From positions 1 to 15,909 of the forward strand of contig JBMNQS010000054.1 in assembly GCA_050944255.1 (NCBI GenBank): a stretch of DNA of 15,909 nt, written 5' to 3'. The stretch comes from JBMNQS01 sp050944255. Lineage in GTDB: Bacteria; Bacillota; Clostridia; Christensenellales; Maliibacteriaceae. This document shows, in pieces, positions 6,435 through 13,156 of this stretch (its first letter is position 1; each line of letters starts with the position of its first letter). A program made the position numbers and the translations under genes. The notes beneath the pieces were generated by a model. It was not told the origin of the DNA, searched no databases, and worked only from the letters and a program-made list of their open reading frames with translations.

Positions 6435-7502
6435 TTACCTGTACAGTACGCCCGGACGGATGATGCCGCCGACCTCGATCTTCGGCCAGTTCTCGCCGGG
6501 ATAGGTCAGATGGATCAATTTTTCACCGTCCCACAGCACGGAATCCTCGCACTTGGCGCTGATGGCAGAGGGGTTGAAAGCGTAGGCGGAGTTGGTGCGG
6601 ACCTTCAGCGGGTTGCCGGGTTTAATCAGGCTTTCGCGGGGCGCATAGCCGATGGGTCCGCCCTGATGGTGCTTGTTGAACTCGCCGTCCAGGCCATGGC
6701 GGGTATAGGCGGCAGTGGTGATGTCGTAAAGCTCCTGCATGGTGACATCCTGCGCGATGGCGTTGATCGTATCGGCTTCCACTTTGACCAGCTTTTCGTA
6801 GTTGACCGAGAACGCGCCGCCGTCGAAGTCCACATTGCGGGTAATGGAGACCACAAGTCCCTGGGCGCGGGCGCACATGGAGACGATGACGCCCTTATCA
6901 ATCTTGCCCATGGTGGGTACAAAGTGGCGGTATTTATAGCTTCTGGAATCGCAGGCAATCAGGTGGTTCACCGGCTCAATGCCGTTTTCCCAGTGGCTCT
7001 TGGCGATCTGCGCGGCCACGTCGAATTCCGTCATGCCGCGCTCGAGGCTCAGGCAGATGCCCTCGAAGAGGCTGGTGACTTTTTCGCCGAGCACCTTAAA
7101 GCGCTGGATTTCATTTTCATTGAAGACGCTGCGTTCCAGCACGAAGAAATCATTCAGTTCGGCATCGGTGGCCACCGGACCGCCGACGACCTCGACAATT
7201 TTATCGCCGATGGTATGGGCCTGCTGCCAGGGGACAATTACCGGCTCCAAAACGCCTTCGGGGATTTCCTCGTCCATCAGGCGGGGCCCTTCAATGTTGT
7301 TGGTGAACAGGTAGGCTTTATCCTGGGTAATGACAACGGTACCGCAGGCGCCTTCGGAGGCGATGCCGATGAACCCCCTGCCGCCGGAGGTAATCCATGA
7401 AAAGTTGTTCTGATGGTTAATGGCGACGCCCTTTACGTCAAGCTCCGCGAGCTTTTTGCGCACGGCTTCGATTTTGCCTAAAGATTCCTGTGTCCTGGTC
7501 AA
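6435..7502 (-). CDS. M24 (creatinase/aminopeptidase P fold) protein with altered metal site
   Basis: A 355-residue two-domain 'pita-bread' protein related to Xaa-Pro peptidases and creatinase. An N-terminal creatinase-like domain (about 8-125; HQNNFSWITSGGRG) precedes the catalytic-fold domain (about 135-345). Of the five metal ligands of M24 peptidases, the first two Asp appear as Ser208 (VSMCA, where VDFGA is usual) and Ser219 (VVSITR, where CSDITR is usual). The usual EPG Glu is Asn310 (FNPS). Only His279 (HHQGGPIGY) and Glu319 (CEDSV) remain. It is thus probably not a metallopeptidase; creatinase itself is metal-free, so a hydrolase of another substrate is possible. The start is TTG 7502 with AAGGAG 9 nt upstream; the in-frame ATG at 7547 has no ribosome site. 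Confidence 0.85.
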   Translation of the reverse strand: MTRTQESLGKIEAVRKKLAELDVKGVAINHQNNFSWITSGGRGFIGIASEGACGTVVITQDKAYLFTNNIEGPRLMDEEIPEGVLEPVIVPWQQAHTIGDKIVEVVGGPVATDAELNDFFVLERSVFNENEIQRFKVLGEKVTSLFEGICLSLERGMTEFDVAAQIAKSHWENGIEPVNHLIACDSRSYKYRHFVPTMGKIDKGVIVSMCARAQGLVVSITRNVDFDGGAFSVNYEKLVKVEADTINAIAQDVTMQELYDITTAAYTRHGLDGEFNKHHQGGPIGYAPRESLIKPGNPLKVRTNSAYAFNPSAISAKCEDSVLWDGEKLIHLTYPGENWPKIEVGGIIRPGVLYR

Positions 7503-7568
7503 TTTGAACCACTCCTTTTTTAAGTAAGTTTTATAAAATGTGTACACCCGAAAAAATACGTCGCCTCT

Positions 7569-7597
7569 ATTATAAAACGATCGGGCCTTCAGTACAA
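7569..7597 (-). promoter_or_regulatory. promoter of the M24 gene
   Basis: Minus-strand TTGTAC (7597-7592), a 17-nt spacer and a consensus TATAAT (7574-7569). It lies between the flavoprotein stop (7633) and the TTG start at 7502. No terminator is seen between the flavoprotein gene and this promoter, so read-through may add to its expression. Confidence 0.7.
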
Positions 7598-7632
7598 GCT
7601 ATTTGTTGGGCGGTGCCGGGGGCATGGCTCTT

Positions 7633-8244
7633 TCAGCCGATGAAGTTGGTCCTGATCTGCTCTTCCCGCCGGGGCGTTTCCCGGCCCTGGAGCGCCTTGA
7701 GCAGATACGCCATGTTTTGGCCCAGCGTGCGCATAACCTGCAGGCCCTCCGCATCCTGCCGGACCTCCTCGGGGGTATTGCCGTGGACGGCGTTCCAATA
7801 CTGGGAGGAGACCAGCGGCATGTTGTTGATGGTGAAATACTTGTTCAGGCGGTCGAAGGAAGCGCTGGCGCCGCCGCGGCGGCAGCTTAAGACGCAGGCG
7901 GCCGGCTTATAGGCAAGGCTTGCCGCGCCGCTGAAAAAGGCGCGGTCCAAAAGCGCCATCAGCGCGCCGTTGGGCCCGGCGTAATAAACGGGCGATCCCA
8001 CGATAATGCCGTCGGCCTGCTGCATGGCCGAAAGCATGTCGTTGGCCGCGTCGTCCTCCAAGGCGCAGCGGCCAAGGCCGTCTCTGCACTTGCGGCAGTT
8101 GATGCAGCCGTATACCGGCTTTGTGCCGATCTGAAAAAACTGCGTCTCGATGCCCTCGCGGTTCAATACCCGGGCCACCTCGGACAGCGCGGTAAAAGTG
8201 CAGCCCTGTTTTCTGGGACTGCCGTTGACCAGTAAAACTTTCAT
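7633..8244 (-). CDS. iron-sulfur flavoprotein, NADPH-dependent FMN reductase family
   Basis: A 203-residue flavodoxin-like redox protein. The N-terminal KVLLVNGSPRKQGCT (residues 2-16) is the FMN-phosphate loop. GCINCRKCRDGLGRC (46-60) gives Cys47, Cys50, Cys53 and Cys60, a CxxCxxCx6C cluster as in the [4Fe-4S] Isf-type flavoproteins of anaerobes. IIVGSPVYYAGPNGALMALLDRAFF (about 80-104) forms the second flavin-binding loop. Such proteins pass electrons from ferredoxin or NAD(P)H to unknown acceptors, sometimes oxygen or quinones; the partner here is unknown. The ATG at 8244 has AAAGGGG 9 nt upstream, with an extended -10 promoter further up. The M24 gene follows 130 nt downstream on the same strand. 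Confidence 0.9.
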   Translation of the reverse strand: MKVLLVNGSPRKQGCTFTALSEVARVLNREGIETQFFQIGTKPVYGCINCRKCRDGLGRCALEDDAANDMLSAMQQADGIIVGSPVYYAGPNGALMALLDRAFFSGAASLAYKPAACVLSCRRGGASASFDRLNKYFTINNMPLVSSQYWNAVHGNTPEEVRQDAEGLQVMRTLGQNMAYLLKALQGRETPRREEQIRTNFIG

Positions 8245-8285
8245 GCTGTAAATCCCCTTTCATAAAACCTGCGACATTTTCATCC

Positions 8286-8295
8286 ATTATAGCAC
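8286..8295 (-). promoter_or_regulatory. extended -10 promoter of the flavoprotein gene
   Basis: Minus-strand TATAAT (8291-8286) preceded by TGC (an extended -10), 41 nt before the ATG at 8244. There is no good -35 at the expected distance, which is tolerable for an extended -10 promoter. Confidence 0.6.
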
Positions 8296-8417
8296 GCAAA
8301 GCCAAGGGTGGCTTATTGGGGTGCAAAGATTTGATGCGCCAACCGGGCGGCACGCGCATAGGATGAACATAGAGGGTTCAATACCCACATTTCATCTGTA
8401 AAGAAAGGGATGAATGT

Positions 8418-8720
8418 ATGTCCAAACGTCGTATATGCCCATGTCCATTCCCAGTGAACTGCTGTCCGCCGCTATACCTGCGCATCTGCCCCAAGCCGCC
8501 CGTATACCCCTGCGGGCCCATTTGGCCCGTTAGGCCCGATAAATGCAGGCCTCCCCGCCGCTCGGCCGTGGCGCTTGACGCGGATGATTCCTCATGGGAC
8601 ACCTCATCGTGGGACACATTTGAGGATGACGCGCCGGATTCACCCATGTACTTTACCATGCCCTACGATACGGACGACGAGGATGCCGAGTTTGCAGACC
8701 CCGCCGATTCCGAGGAATAA
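8418..8720 (+). CDS. Cys/Pro-rich small protein with acidic tail, unknown function
   Basis: A 100-residue protein that I do not recognise. The first 48 residues are basic and rich in Pro and Cys (Cys7, 9, 15, 16, 24, 32 and 43, with CPCPFP, CCPPLY and CPKPP). The second half (54-100) is strongly acidic, with a tandem SSWDT-SSWDT repeat (58-67) and a DTDDEDAEF-type end. It has no signal peptide or membrane segment. AAAGGG lies 8 nt before the ATG, so translation is credible. It is followed after 59 nt and a hairpin by a glycosyltransferase gene on the same strand. It could be a structural coat-like protein or a substrate of that enzyme; both are inference. Composition makes chance ORF status possible but unlikely. 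Confidence 0.7.
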   Translation: MSKRRICPCPFPVNCCPPLYLRICPKPPVYPCGPIWPVRPDKCRPPRRSAVALDADDSSWDTSSWDTFEDDAPDSPMYFTMPYDTDDEDAEFADPADSEE

Positions 8721-8727
8721 CCAGAGC

Positions 8728-8757
8728 GCTTAAGCCCGGCGAACGCCGGGTTTAAGC
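8728..8757 (+). other. intergenic hairpin between small protein and glycosyltransferase
   Basis: Arms 8728-8740 (GCTTAAGCCCGGC) and 8745-8757 pair over 13 positions with one G-T pair and a GAAC loop. There is no T-tract behind it (TGTATTTC), so it is more likely an mRNA-processing or stabilising stem, or a leaky attenuator, than a full terminator. The glycosyltransferase ribosome site starts 10 nt later. Confidence 0.6.
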
Positions 8758-8779
8758 TGTATTTCAGGAGAACAGACGC

Positions 8780-9904
8780 ATGATCACCATCAGCCTTTGC
8801 ATGATCGTCAAAAATGAGGAGAAGGTGCTTGCGCGGTGCCTTGAAAGCGTCAGGGCCGCGGTGGACGAGATCATCATCGTGGACACCGGCTCCAAGGACA
8901 AAACGAAGGAAATCGCCTACAGGTTTACAGACAAGGTTTACGATTTCCCATGGATCGAGGATTTTTCCGCGGCGCGCAACGCGTCTTTTTCCTATGCCAC
9001 GTGCGACTACCAGATGTGGCTGGACGCCGACGACGTGCTGGAACCCCGGGAGCTTGAAAAACTGATCCGGCTGAAGCAGACGCTTTCGCCAGAGGTGGAC
9101 ATCGTTACGATGCGCTACAACACCCACTTCGACGAGCGCGGCAATCCCGTTCTGACCAGCAACCGGGAGCGGCTTTTGCGCCGGGAGCGCCGCTACAGGT
9201 GGCAGGATCCGGTGCACGAGTGCATCCCTTTGGTCGGCAACGTCCACTACAGCGACATTACCGTCAGCCACCGCAAGATCGTGGAGCCCGGCGCCCCGGT
9301 ATCCTTCCGCAACCTGCGCATCTATGAGAAGCTGGAGGCCGAGGGAAAGCCCATGACGCCCCGGCAGCTCTACTATTACGCCCGTGAGCTGAAAGACCAC
9401 CAGCTGTATGACCGCGCCGCGGAAAAATTCCGGATGTTTTTGGATACCGGCCTTGGCTGGCATGAGGATACCATCGCCGCGTGCCACAGCCTAGGAGTTT
9501 GCTACAGGATGCTGAAGCAGCCCGACAAGATGCTGCCGGCACTGACAAGAAGCTTCCAGTACGGGACGCCGCGGGCGGAAGTCCTCTGCGAGATGGCACA
9601 GTACTTCCGGGGACAGGGCCGGGACGACCTAGCCATCGCCTGGTACGAGATAGCCGCCGATCTGAAGCCGCCCCAGGGCAACGCGGGCTTTCTGCTCTGG
9701 GATTACTGGGGGTATGTGCCCCATCTTGAGCTGTGCGTGCTGCATTATCGGAAAGGCGATATCGAAAAGGCCCTCTGGCACAACGAGCAGGCGGCAAAGA
9801 TCAAACCCGGCAGCGCGGCGGTGCAGCTCAACAGGCAGTTCTTTGATACACTGAGGCAAAACCGCCAGGCGGCGGAAAATGCCGCCGCCAATCAGACGGA
9901 CTGA
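8780..9904 (+). CDS. GT2 glycosyltransferase with C-terminal TPR repeats
   Basis: A soluble inverting glycosyltransferase of 374 residues. The GT-A domain (1-190) shows ISLCMIVKNEE (4-14), IIIVDTGSKDKT (31-42), FSAARNASF (62-70) and the metal/UDP-binding WLDADD (80-85). A helical TPR-type region follows (about 200-360; ARELKDHQLYDRAAEKF, YFRGQGRDDLAIAWYEIAADLKPP, HYRKGDIEKALWHNEQAAKIKPG), ending in a Gln/Asn/Ala tail. The same plan (GT2 followed by helical repeats) is found in the peptide S-glycosyltransferase SunS and in many uncharacterised clostridial enzymes. AGGAG lies 9 nt before the ATG. The protein-interacting TPR part and the upstream small protein make protein or peptide glycosylation plausible but unproven. 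A terminator at 9981-10008 closes the unit. Confidence 0.9.
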   Translation: MITISLCMIVKNEEKVLARCLESVRAAVDEIIIVDTGSKDKTKEIAYRFTDKVYDFPWIEDFSAARNASFSYATCDYQMWLDADDVLEPRELEKLIRLKQTLSPEVDIVTMRYNTHFDERGNPVLTSNRERLLRRERRYRWQDPVHECIPLVGNVHYSDITVSHRKIVEPGAPVSFRNLRIYEKLEAEGKPMTPRQLYYYARELKDHQLYDRAAEKFRMFLDTGLGWHEDTIAACHSLGVCYRMLKQPDKMLPALTRSFQYGTPRAEVLCEMAQYFRGQGRDDLAIAWYEIAADLKPPQGNAGFLLWDYWGYVPHLELCVLHYRKGDIEKALWHNEQAAKIKPGSAAVQLNRQFFDTLRQNRQAAENAAANQTD

Positions 9905-9980
9905 GCCAAACCCATGCCCCACCCGAAAAACCAGTGATTTGATCATTCTATAAATTTGATGACTCCTTATTTCCAGCATC

Positions 9981-10008
9981 ACAAAGCCCGCCGCGAGGCG
10001 GGCTTTGT
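9981..10008 (+). terminator. Rho-independent terminator after the GT2-TPR gene
   Basis: A perfect 12-bp stem (ACAAAGCCCGCC and its complement) with a GCGA loop. The T-rich end is short (TTTGT). It is symmetric enough to work on both strands. The remaining bases up to 10131 show no gene. Confidence 0.8.
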
Positions 10009-10131
10009 CCATAGATGCCGCACGCCGCTTTCACCGCTTCCGGCCTTTCAGAGGGATACTCCCCGCCATGCGCCGCTTCCCTTTATTCTCATTTTAATTT
10101 AAGATGCAAAATACGCGCCGGTAAAAAATGA

Positions 10132-10161
10132 TTGTTTACAGCGCCGGAAAAAGGCTATAAT
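10132..10161 (+). promoter_or_regulatory. promoter of the DUF3810 gene
   Basis: Consensus TATAAT at 10156-10161 with TTGTTT 18 nt upstream (10132-10137); a TTTACA overlapping it is only 15 nt away. The start codon is at 10186. Confidence 0.65.
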
Positions 10162-10185
10162 GAGCAGTAGAATAAGGGAGAAGCT

Positions 10186-11304
10186 ATGAACACGCCGGCA
10201 TCGTTTTTAAAGAAATACAGAGCGCGCCACATTCTTTTGGCCGCGCTCTTCGTACTGAATTTACTGTATTTTCTGCTGCGGCGCCACAGGGGGCTCATGA
10301 CGCTGATCACCGATCACGTCACCGGACCCTTCAAGCGGTTTATCGCATGGATATGCTCTGTCTATCCCTACTCGGTGGCGGAAATCCTGGTGGTGGCGTC
10401 GGTGCTTTTCGCCGTGTACTTCATCGCGGTCGGCACCGTCCAAATCGTGCGGTCCAAGGGCCGCAGGGCCCATGTGGCATACAGGCGCGTGACGGCGCTT
10501 GTATGCATGGCGCTCTTCGTCTTTTCCGGCTTTAATGTGCTGTGGGGCATCAACTACTACGCCGAGACGTTCCAGCAGCGAAGCGGCATCACGGCGGGCC
10601 GCTTTACCCGGCAGCATCTCTACGAAACCACCGTGTACTTCGCCCAAAAATGCAACGAAACGGCATCCTTGGTGTCGCGGGACGAAACCGGGCTGTACAA
10701 CGAGCCGCTGGATCAGGTCCTTGCCGACGGGCAGTACCTGTACCGGGATACCTTGGAAGAGGAATTCCCGTTTCTGAAGGGGCGGGCGCTGAAGGCGAAG
10801 CCGGTGCTGTTTTCCCGGTTCATGAGCCGGACCCGCACCACCGGCGTGGCGTTTCCCTTCACCGGGGAGTCCAACGTGAACGTGGACAGCCCCCAGGTCT
10901 TTCTGCCCTCGGCCATCGCCCACGAGACGGCCCACCAGAGAAACATCGCCTCGGAGCAGGAGAGCAATTTTCTGGCGGTGCTGGCCTGCGTGCGCAGCGA
11001 GCACGCCGCGTACCGCTACAGCGGGTACCTTTTAGGTTTCAGGCTGCTGGCCTCAAGCCTTCTTCGCCAGGATACGGGCCTGTATCTTGAGGTGTACGAC
11101 AGTCTCTCGCGCGAAGTGCGCAGGGATCTTCATCAAAACGACGTCTACTGGCTGCGCTATCAGGGCAAGCTGTCGGAAATCTCCGAAGAACTGTACGATG
11201 ACCTTTTAAAGAGCCACGGCCAGGAACTGGGGACAAAAAGCTACGGCGCGGCGGTGGATCTGATTATTACGTATTTTTATCCAATGATTGACCCGTTACG
11301 ATAA
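10186..11304 (+). CDS. DUF3810 membrane protein, putative zinc metalloprotease
   Basis: A 372-residue protein of the DUF3810 family. Three membrane segments (about 16-32, 64-86 and 103-120) precede a large extracytoplasmic domain. That domain contains AIAHETAHQRNIASEQESNF (244-262). HETAH (246-250) is an HExxH zinc-binding motif, and Glu257 or Glu259 could be the third ligand, as in membrane gluzincin-like peptidases. WGINYYAETF (120-129) and PFTGESNVNVD (224-234) are further conserved-looking stretches of this family. AAGGGAG lies 5 nt before the ATG. No substrate is known. The last 9 bases overlap the convergent DUF3795 gene, and no terminator is visible between them. Confidence 0.9.
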   Translation: MNTPASFLKKYRARHILLAALFVLNLLYFLLRRHRGLMTLITDHVTGPFKRFIAWICSVYPYSVAEILVVASVLFAVYFIAVGTVQIVRSKGRRAHVAYRRVTALVCMALFVFSGFNVLWGINYYAETFQQRSGITAGRFTRQHLYETTVYFAQKCNETASLVSRDETGLYNEPLDQVLADGQYLYRDTLEEEFPFLKGRALKAKPVLFSRFMSRTRTTGVAFPFTGESNVNVDSPQVFLPSAIAHETAHQRNIASEQESNFLAVLACVRSEHAAYRYSGYLLGFRLLASSLLRQDTGLYLEVYDSLSREVRRDLHQNDVYWLRYQGKLSEISEELYDDLLKSHGQELGTKSYGAAVDLIITYFYPMIDPLR

Positions 11305-11655
11305 TTCCGAAAAGACCGGCTGCTCTTTGGTGGAAACCTCATCGAGCGCCTGGCGGTTAAAGTAGTCTTTGGGCACTTTTTTTTCGATCATGTCGCAGGG
11401 ATACCTGTAGCACTGGCCGCAGCTGTGCAGCTGTTTCTCCTTGGCACAGGCGCGGATTTGGCAGTTGCCGCACACGGCTTTGGTCCTGGGAGAGTCGCTG
11501 TGGCATCCGTCGCACCACATTTCCCGTTTGATCACAAGCATTCTGGCGTCCCCTTTTTCCTCTGACAGCGCCTTGATCAGCGCTTCCCGCTCCCTTCCTG
11601 CAATGTATGCGGGGCACTTTGAGCAGTCCACGCCGCAGCATGATCTTTTTTGCAT
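11296..11655 (-). CDS. DUF3795 Cys-rich protein
   Basis: A 119-residue protein of the DUF3795 family with 12 cysteines arranged as CCGVDCSKC (6-14), CDGC (48-51), CGNC then C (62-70), and CGQC..C (79-87). The pattern suggests binding of zinc or an iron-sulfur cluster; the function is unknown. The start is ATG 11655, with GGAGG just upstream (TTGGAGGACACCATG). The longer frame to 11706 has no ribosome site and includes leader sequence. The gene ends 9 nt inside the 3' end of the convergent DUF3810 gene (shared TTACGATAA). A promoter and hairpin lie upstream at 11713-11765. Confidence 0.88.
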   Translation of the reverse strand: MQKRSCCGVDCSKCPAYIAGREREALIKALSEEKGDARMLVIKREMWCDGCHSDSPRTKAVCGNCQIRACAKEKQLHSCGQCYRYPCDMIEKKVPKDYFNRQALDEVSTKEQPVFSELS

Positions 11656-11712
11656 GGTGTCCTCCAAGAATAAGCTGTTTTTGGGGGCAGGCCCCCCTAC
11701 CGTCATACGGTG

Positions 11713-11765
11713 CCGGGCGCTGTAAATGCGCGTTGCCGCGCCCGGATCGTATATGCTGTATTATA
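11713..11765 (-). promoter_or_regulatory. -10 element and leader hairpin of the DUF3795 gene
   Basis: Minus-strand TATAAT at 11765-11760, without a clear -35. Downstream in the presumed leader an 8-bp GC stem (CCGGGCGC at 11745-11738 with GCGCCCGG at 11720-11713, 17-nt loop) forms about 58 nt before the start codon. There is no T-tract, so its role is open. Confidence 0.45.
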
Positions 11766-11832
11766 CCGGGCCCCAAAAAGAAAGGGAAGGCGAAGCGGTA
11801 TATTTGTGTATGTTAATAATAACCATGCATGA

Positions 11833-12549
11833 TTATTTTCCAGTCTCTTCCAGAGAAAGCTCCTGTAAATAACTCTTATAAATATCCAGTTCCTCCCCGC
11901 CGGGCTCCGCAATAAGAAAGCCGTTATCGGCGTCCAGGATCACCAGGGCGCCGTCTTTCACGCGCCGCAGGATATTGCGGACGCCGGCGATGACGGGCGT
12001 TTTCATATCGCGCGGGATGCGCATAGCCCTCTCTACGGCGATGCCGGACACTGCGGCGGCGGCATCGAGCTTTTCAAGCTCATGGATGGCGAGCTTCTTC
12101 ATGATAAAAATGCTCCGCCTCTGCCGCCGAACTGTCCGCAGGGCATTCAGCAGTTCCTCTTTCAGTTCGTCCATCTCGATGTCCCGCCCGCCGAAAAAGG
12201 CGGTATTGATGCGCTCAAAACGCTCCGTCCAGCCGTCGCAGACCTCGCGCAGGGCATCCTCGGCGCGGTACTTCTCGTAGCGGACCAGCGCCGTCAGCTC
12301 CCAGGTGAATACCCGGTCCTTTAAAATCGTCAGCACCGGGTCAAAGCCGGTGGCGTCCTCTTCGTCCAGCTCCTGGGAGGCGTAATCGGCCATGGCCAGA
12401 TACTTTCGGGCCGTGCGTAAAATGGCCTCGTCCAGATGCCGCTGCTCGATTTGTTCGAGTTGTTTCAAGGCGAAACCCTTTTCACCCGAATCCACGGCGG
12501 CGTACCCGACGGCCACGCCGCCCATATAAGTTCTTGAACCGATCTGCAT
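11833..12549 (-). CDS. truncated Enzyme I-like protein lacking the phospho-histidine
   Basis: A 238-residue protein matching only the N-terminal half of PTS Enzyme I (about 570 residues). Residues 10-20 (GGVAVGYAAVD) resemble the EI start. Residues 25-145 are mostly helical and align with the HPr-binding domain. Residues 145-230 match the phosphohistidine swivel domain: SIFIMKKL..LEKLD, then TPVIAGVRNILRRVKDGALVILDADNGFLIAEPG. The loop that normally carries GGRTSH is missing. By eye about six residues are deleted between SGIA (168-171) and TPVIAGV (184-190), and no His occurs after His156. The PEP-binding TIM barrel is absent. It cannot act as a normal Enzyme I; an HPr-binding regulator is my inference. 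Its start (GGAGAGG site) is 18 nt after the HPr gene, so the two form an operon. Confidence 0.8.
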   Translation of the reverse strand: MQIGSRTYMGGVAVGYAAVDSGEKGFALKQLEQIEQRHLDEAILRTARKYLAMADYASQELDEEDATGFDPVLTILKDRVFTWELTALVRYEKYRAEDALREVCDGWTERFERINTAFFGGRDIEMDELKEELLNALRTVRRQRRSIFIMKKLAIHELEKLDAAAAVSGIAVERAMRIPRDMKTPVIAGVRNILRRVKDGALVILDADNGFLIAEPGGEELDIYKSYLQELSLEETGK

Positions 12550-12567
12550 ACGGGTCCTCTCCGGGCT

Positions 12568-12873
12568 TCAGGCTTTCCGGGCCCGTTCCTTCAGAAGTTT
12601 CTGGAGCGTTCTGTCGTCCTCGCAGAGCCTGAGCACCTGCACCAGCTCGATGATGGCTTCCTTTTCGTCGGGCCCATTGGTACGGATGGTGATGCGCTGA
12701 CCGTGGTCAATGCCAAGGGTCAGTACGCCCAGAATGCTTTTGCCGTTGACGCTGCGGTTATTGCCCGAGACGATCACTTCACATTCAAACATCGCCGCCG
12801 TGCGCACGAAAACCGCGGCAGGCCGGGCGTGCAGGCCAACCAGGTTATTGACCGTGACGGTGATTTCCTGCAA
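12568..12873 (-). CDS. HPr-family phosphocarrier protein
   Basis: A 101-residue HPr, slightly longer than the usual 85-90 because of a basic C-terminal extension (KLLKERARKA). His15 lies in GLHARPAA (13-20), the site phosphorylated by Enzyme I, and Ser46 lies in NGKSILGV (43-50), the HPr-kinase site. Both are at canonical positions, so the protein could be competent for phosphotransfer and for Ser46-based regulation. It could be the general ptsH or a dedicated paralogue; pairing with a degenerate Enzyme I favours the latter. The start is a TTG at 12873 behind AAAGGGAGGGGAGG. The gene points away from the VanG-type cluster and shares its 283-bp upstream region. Confidence 0.93.
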   Translation of the reverse strand: MQEITVTVNNLVGLHARPAAVFVRTAAMFECEVIVSGNNRSVNGKSILGVLTLGIDHGQRITIRTNGPDEKEAIIELVQVLRLCEDDRTLQKLLKERARKA

Positions 12874-13091
12874 GTGCCTCCCCTCCCTTTACGCTTCTAA
12901 CACATGCATATGCCGCCGGGAGCGCCAAAAAACCACTTTTTTTGAGCCTGCCGCCTTTACGATATACAATTTCGATGCAAATTCTTAAAAACCGTGCGGA
13001 AAAGTTCCATAAAACACCTGTTTATCCTAAGGTTTTCTTAAAAGTTTGTCCGCCGGATGTTAAGGCCGGCCCTCTACAATATCGGGTAAGG

Positions 13092-13124
13092 GCGGCCCAA
13101 AAGACCGTATCGGATTTGGGCTGC
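13092..13124 (+). other. hairpin in the presumed 5' UTR of the ligase gene
   Basis: GCCCAAA (13095-13101) pairs with TTTGGGC (13115-13121), extended by one G-T and two GC pairs to 10 bp with a 13-nt loop. Only a short ATTTTCC follows, so it is at best a weak attenuator. It lies 33 nt before the start codon. A TACAAT at 13075-13080 could be the -10 but has no -35 at normal spacing. Confidence 0.4.
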
Positions 13125-13156
13125 GCCATTTTCCATGAACACTCAAGGAGGTCAGC

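Noticed and set aside
6510..7400. 296-codon plus-strand frame opposite the M24 gene
   Set aside because: Antisense shadow; the minus-strand product has a recognisable fold and a good ribosome binding site.
8340..8417. Sporulation sigma (SigK/SigE) promoter before the small Cys/Pro-rich gene
   Set aside because: A CATAGGAT-like -10 exists, but no matching -35 lies at the required spacing.
10261..11004. Minus-strand frame opposite the DUF3810 gene
   Set aside because: Shadow frame without start signals; the plus-strand gene has a promoter, ribosome binding site and an HExxH motif.
13046..13080. Sigma-A promoter TTGTCC/TACAAT for the ligase
   Set aside because: The spacer would be 23 nt, too long; only the -10 is credible.
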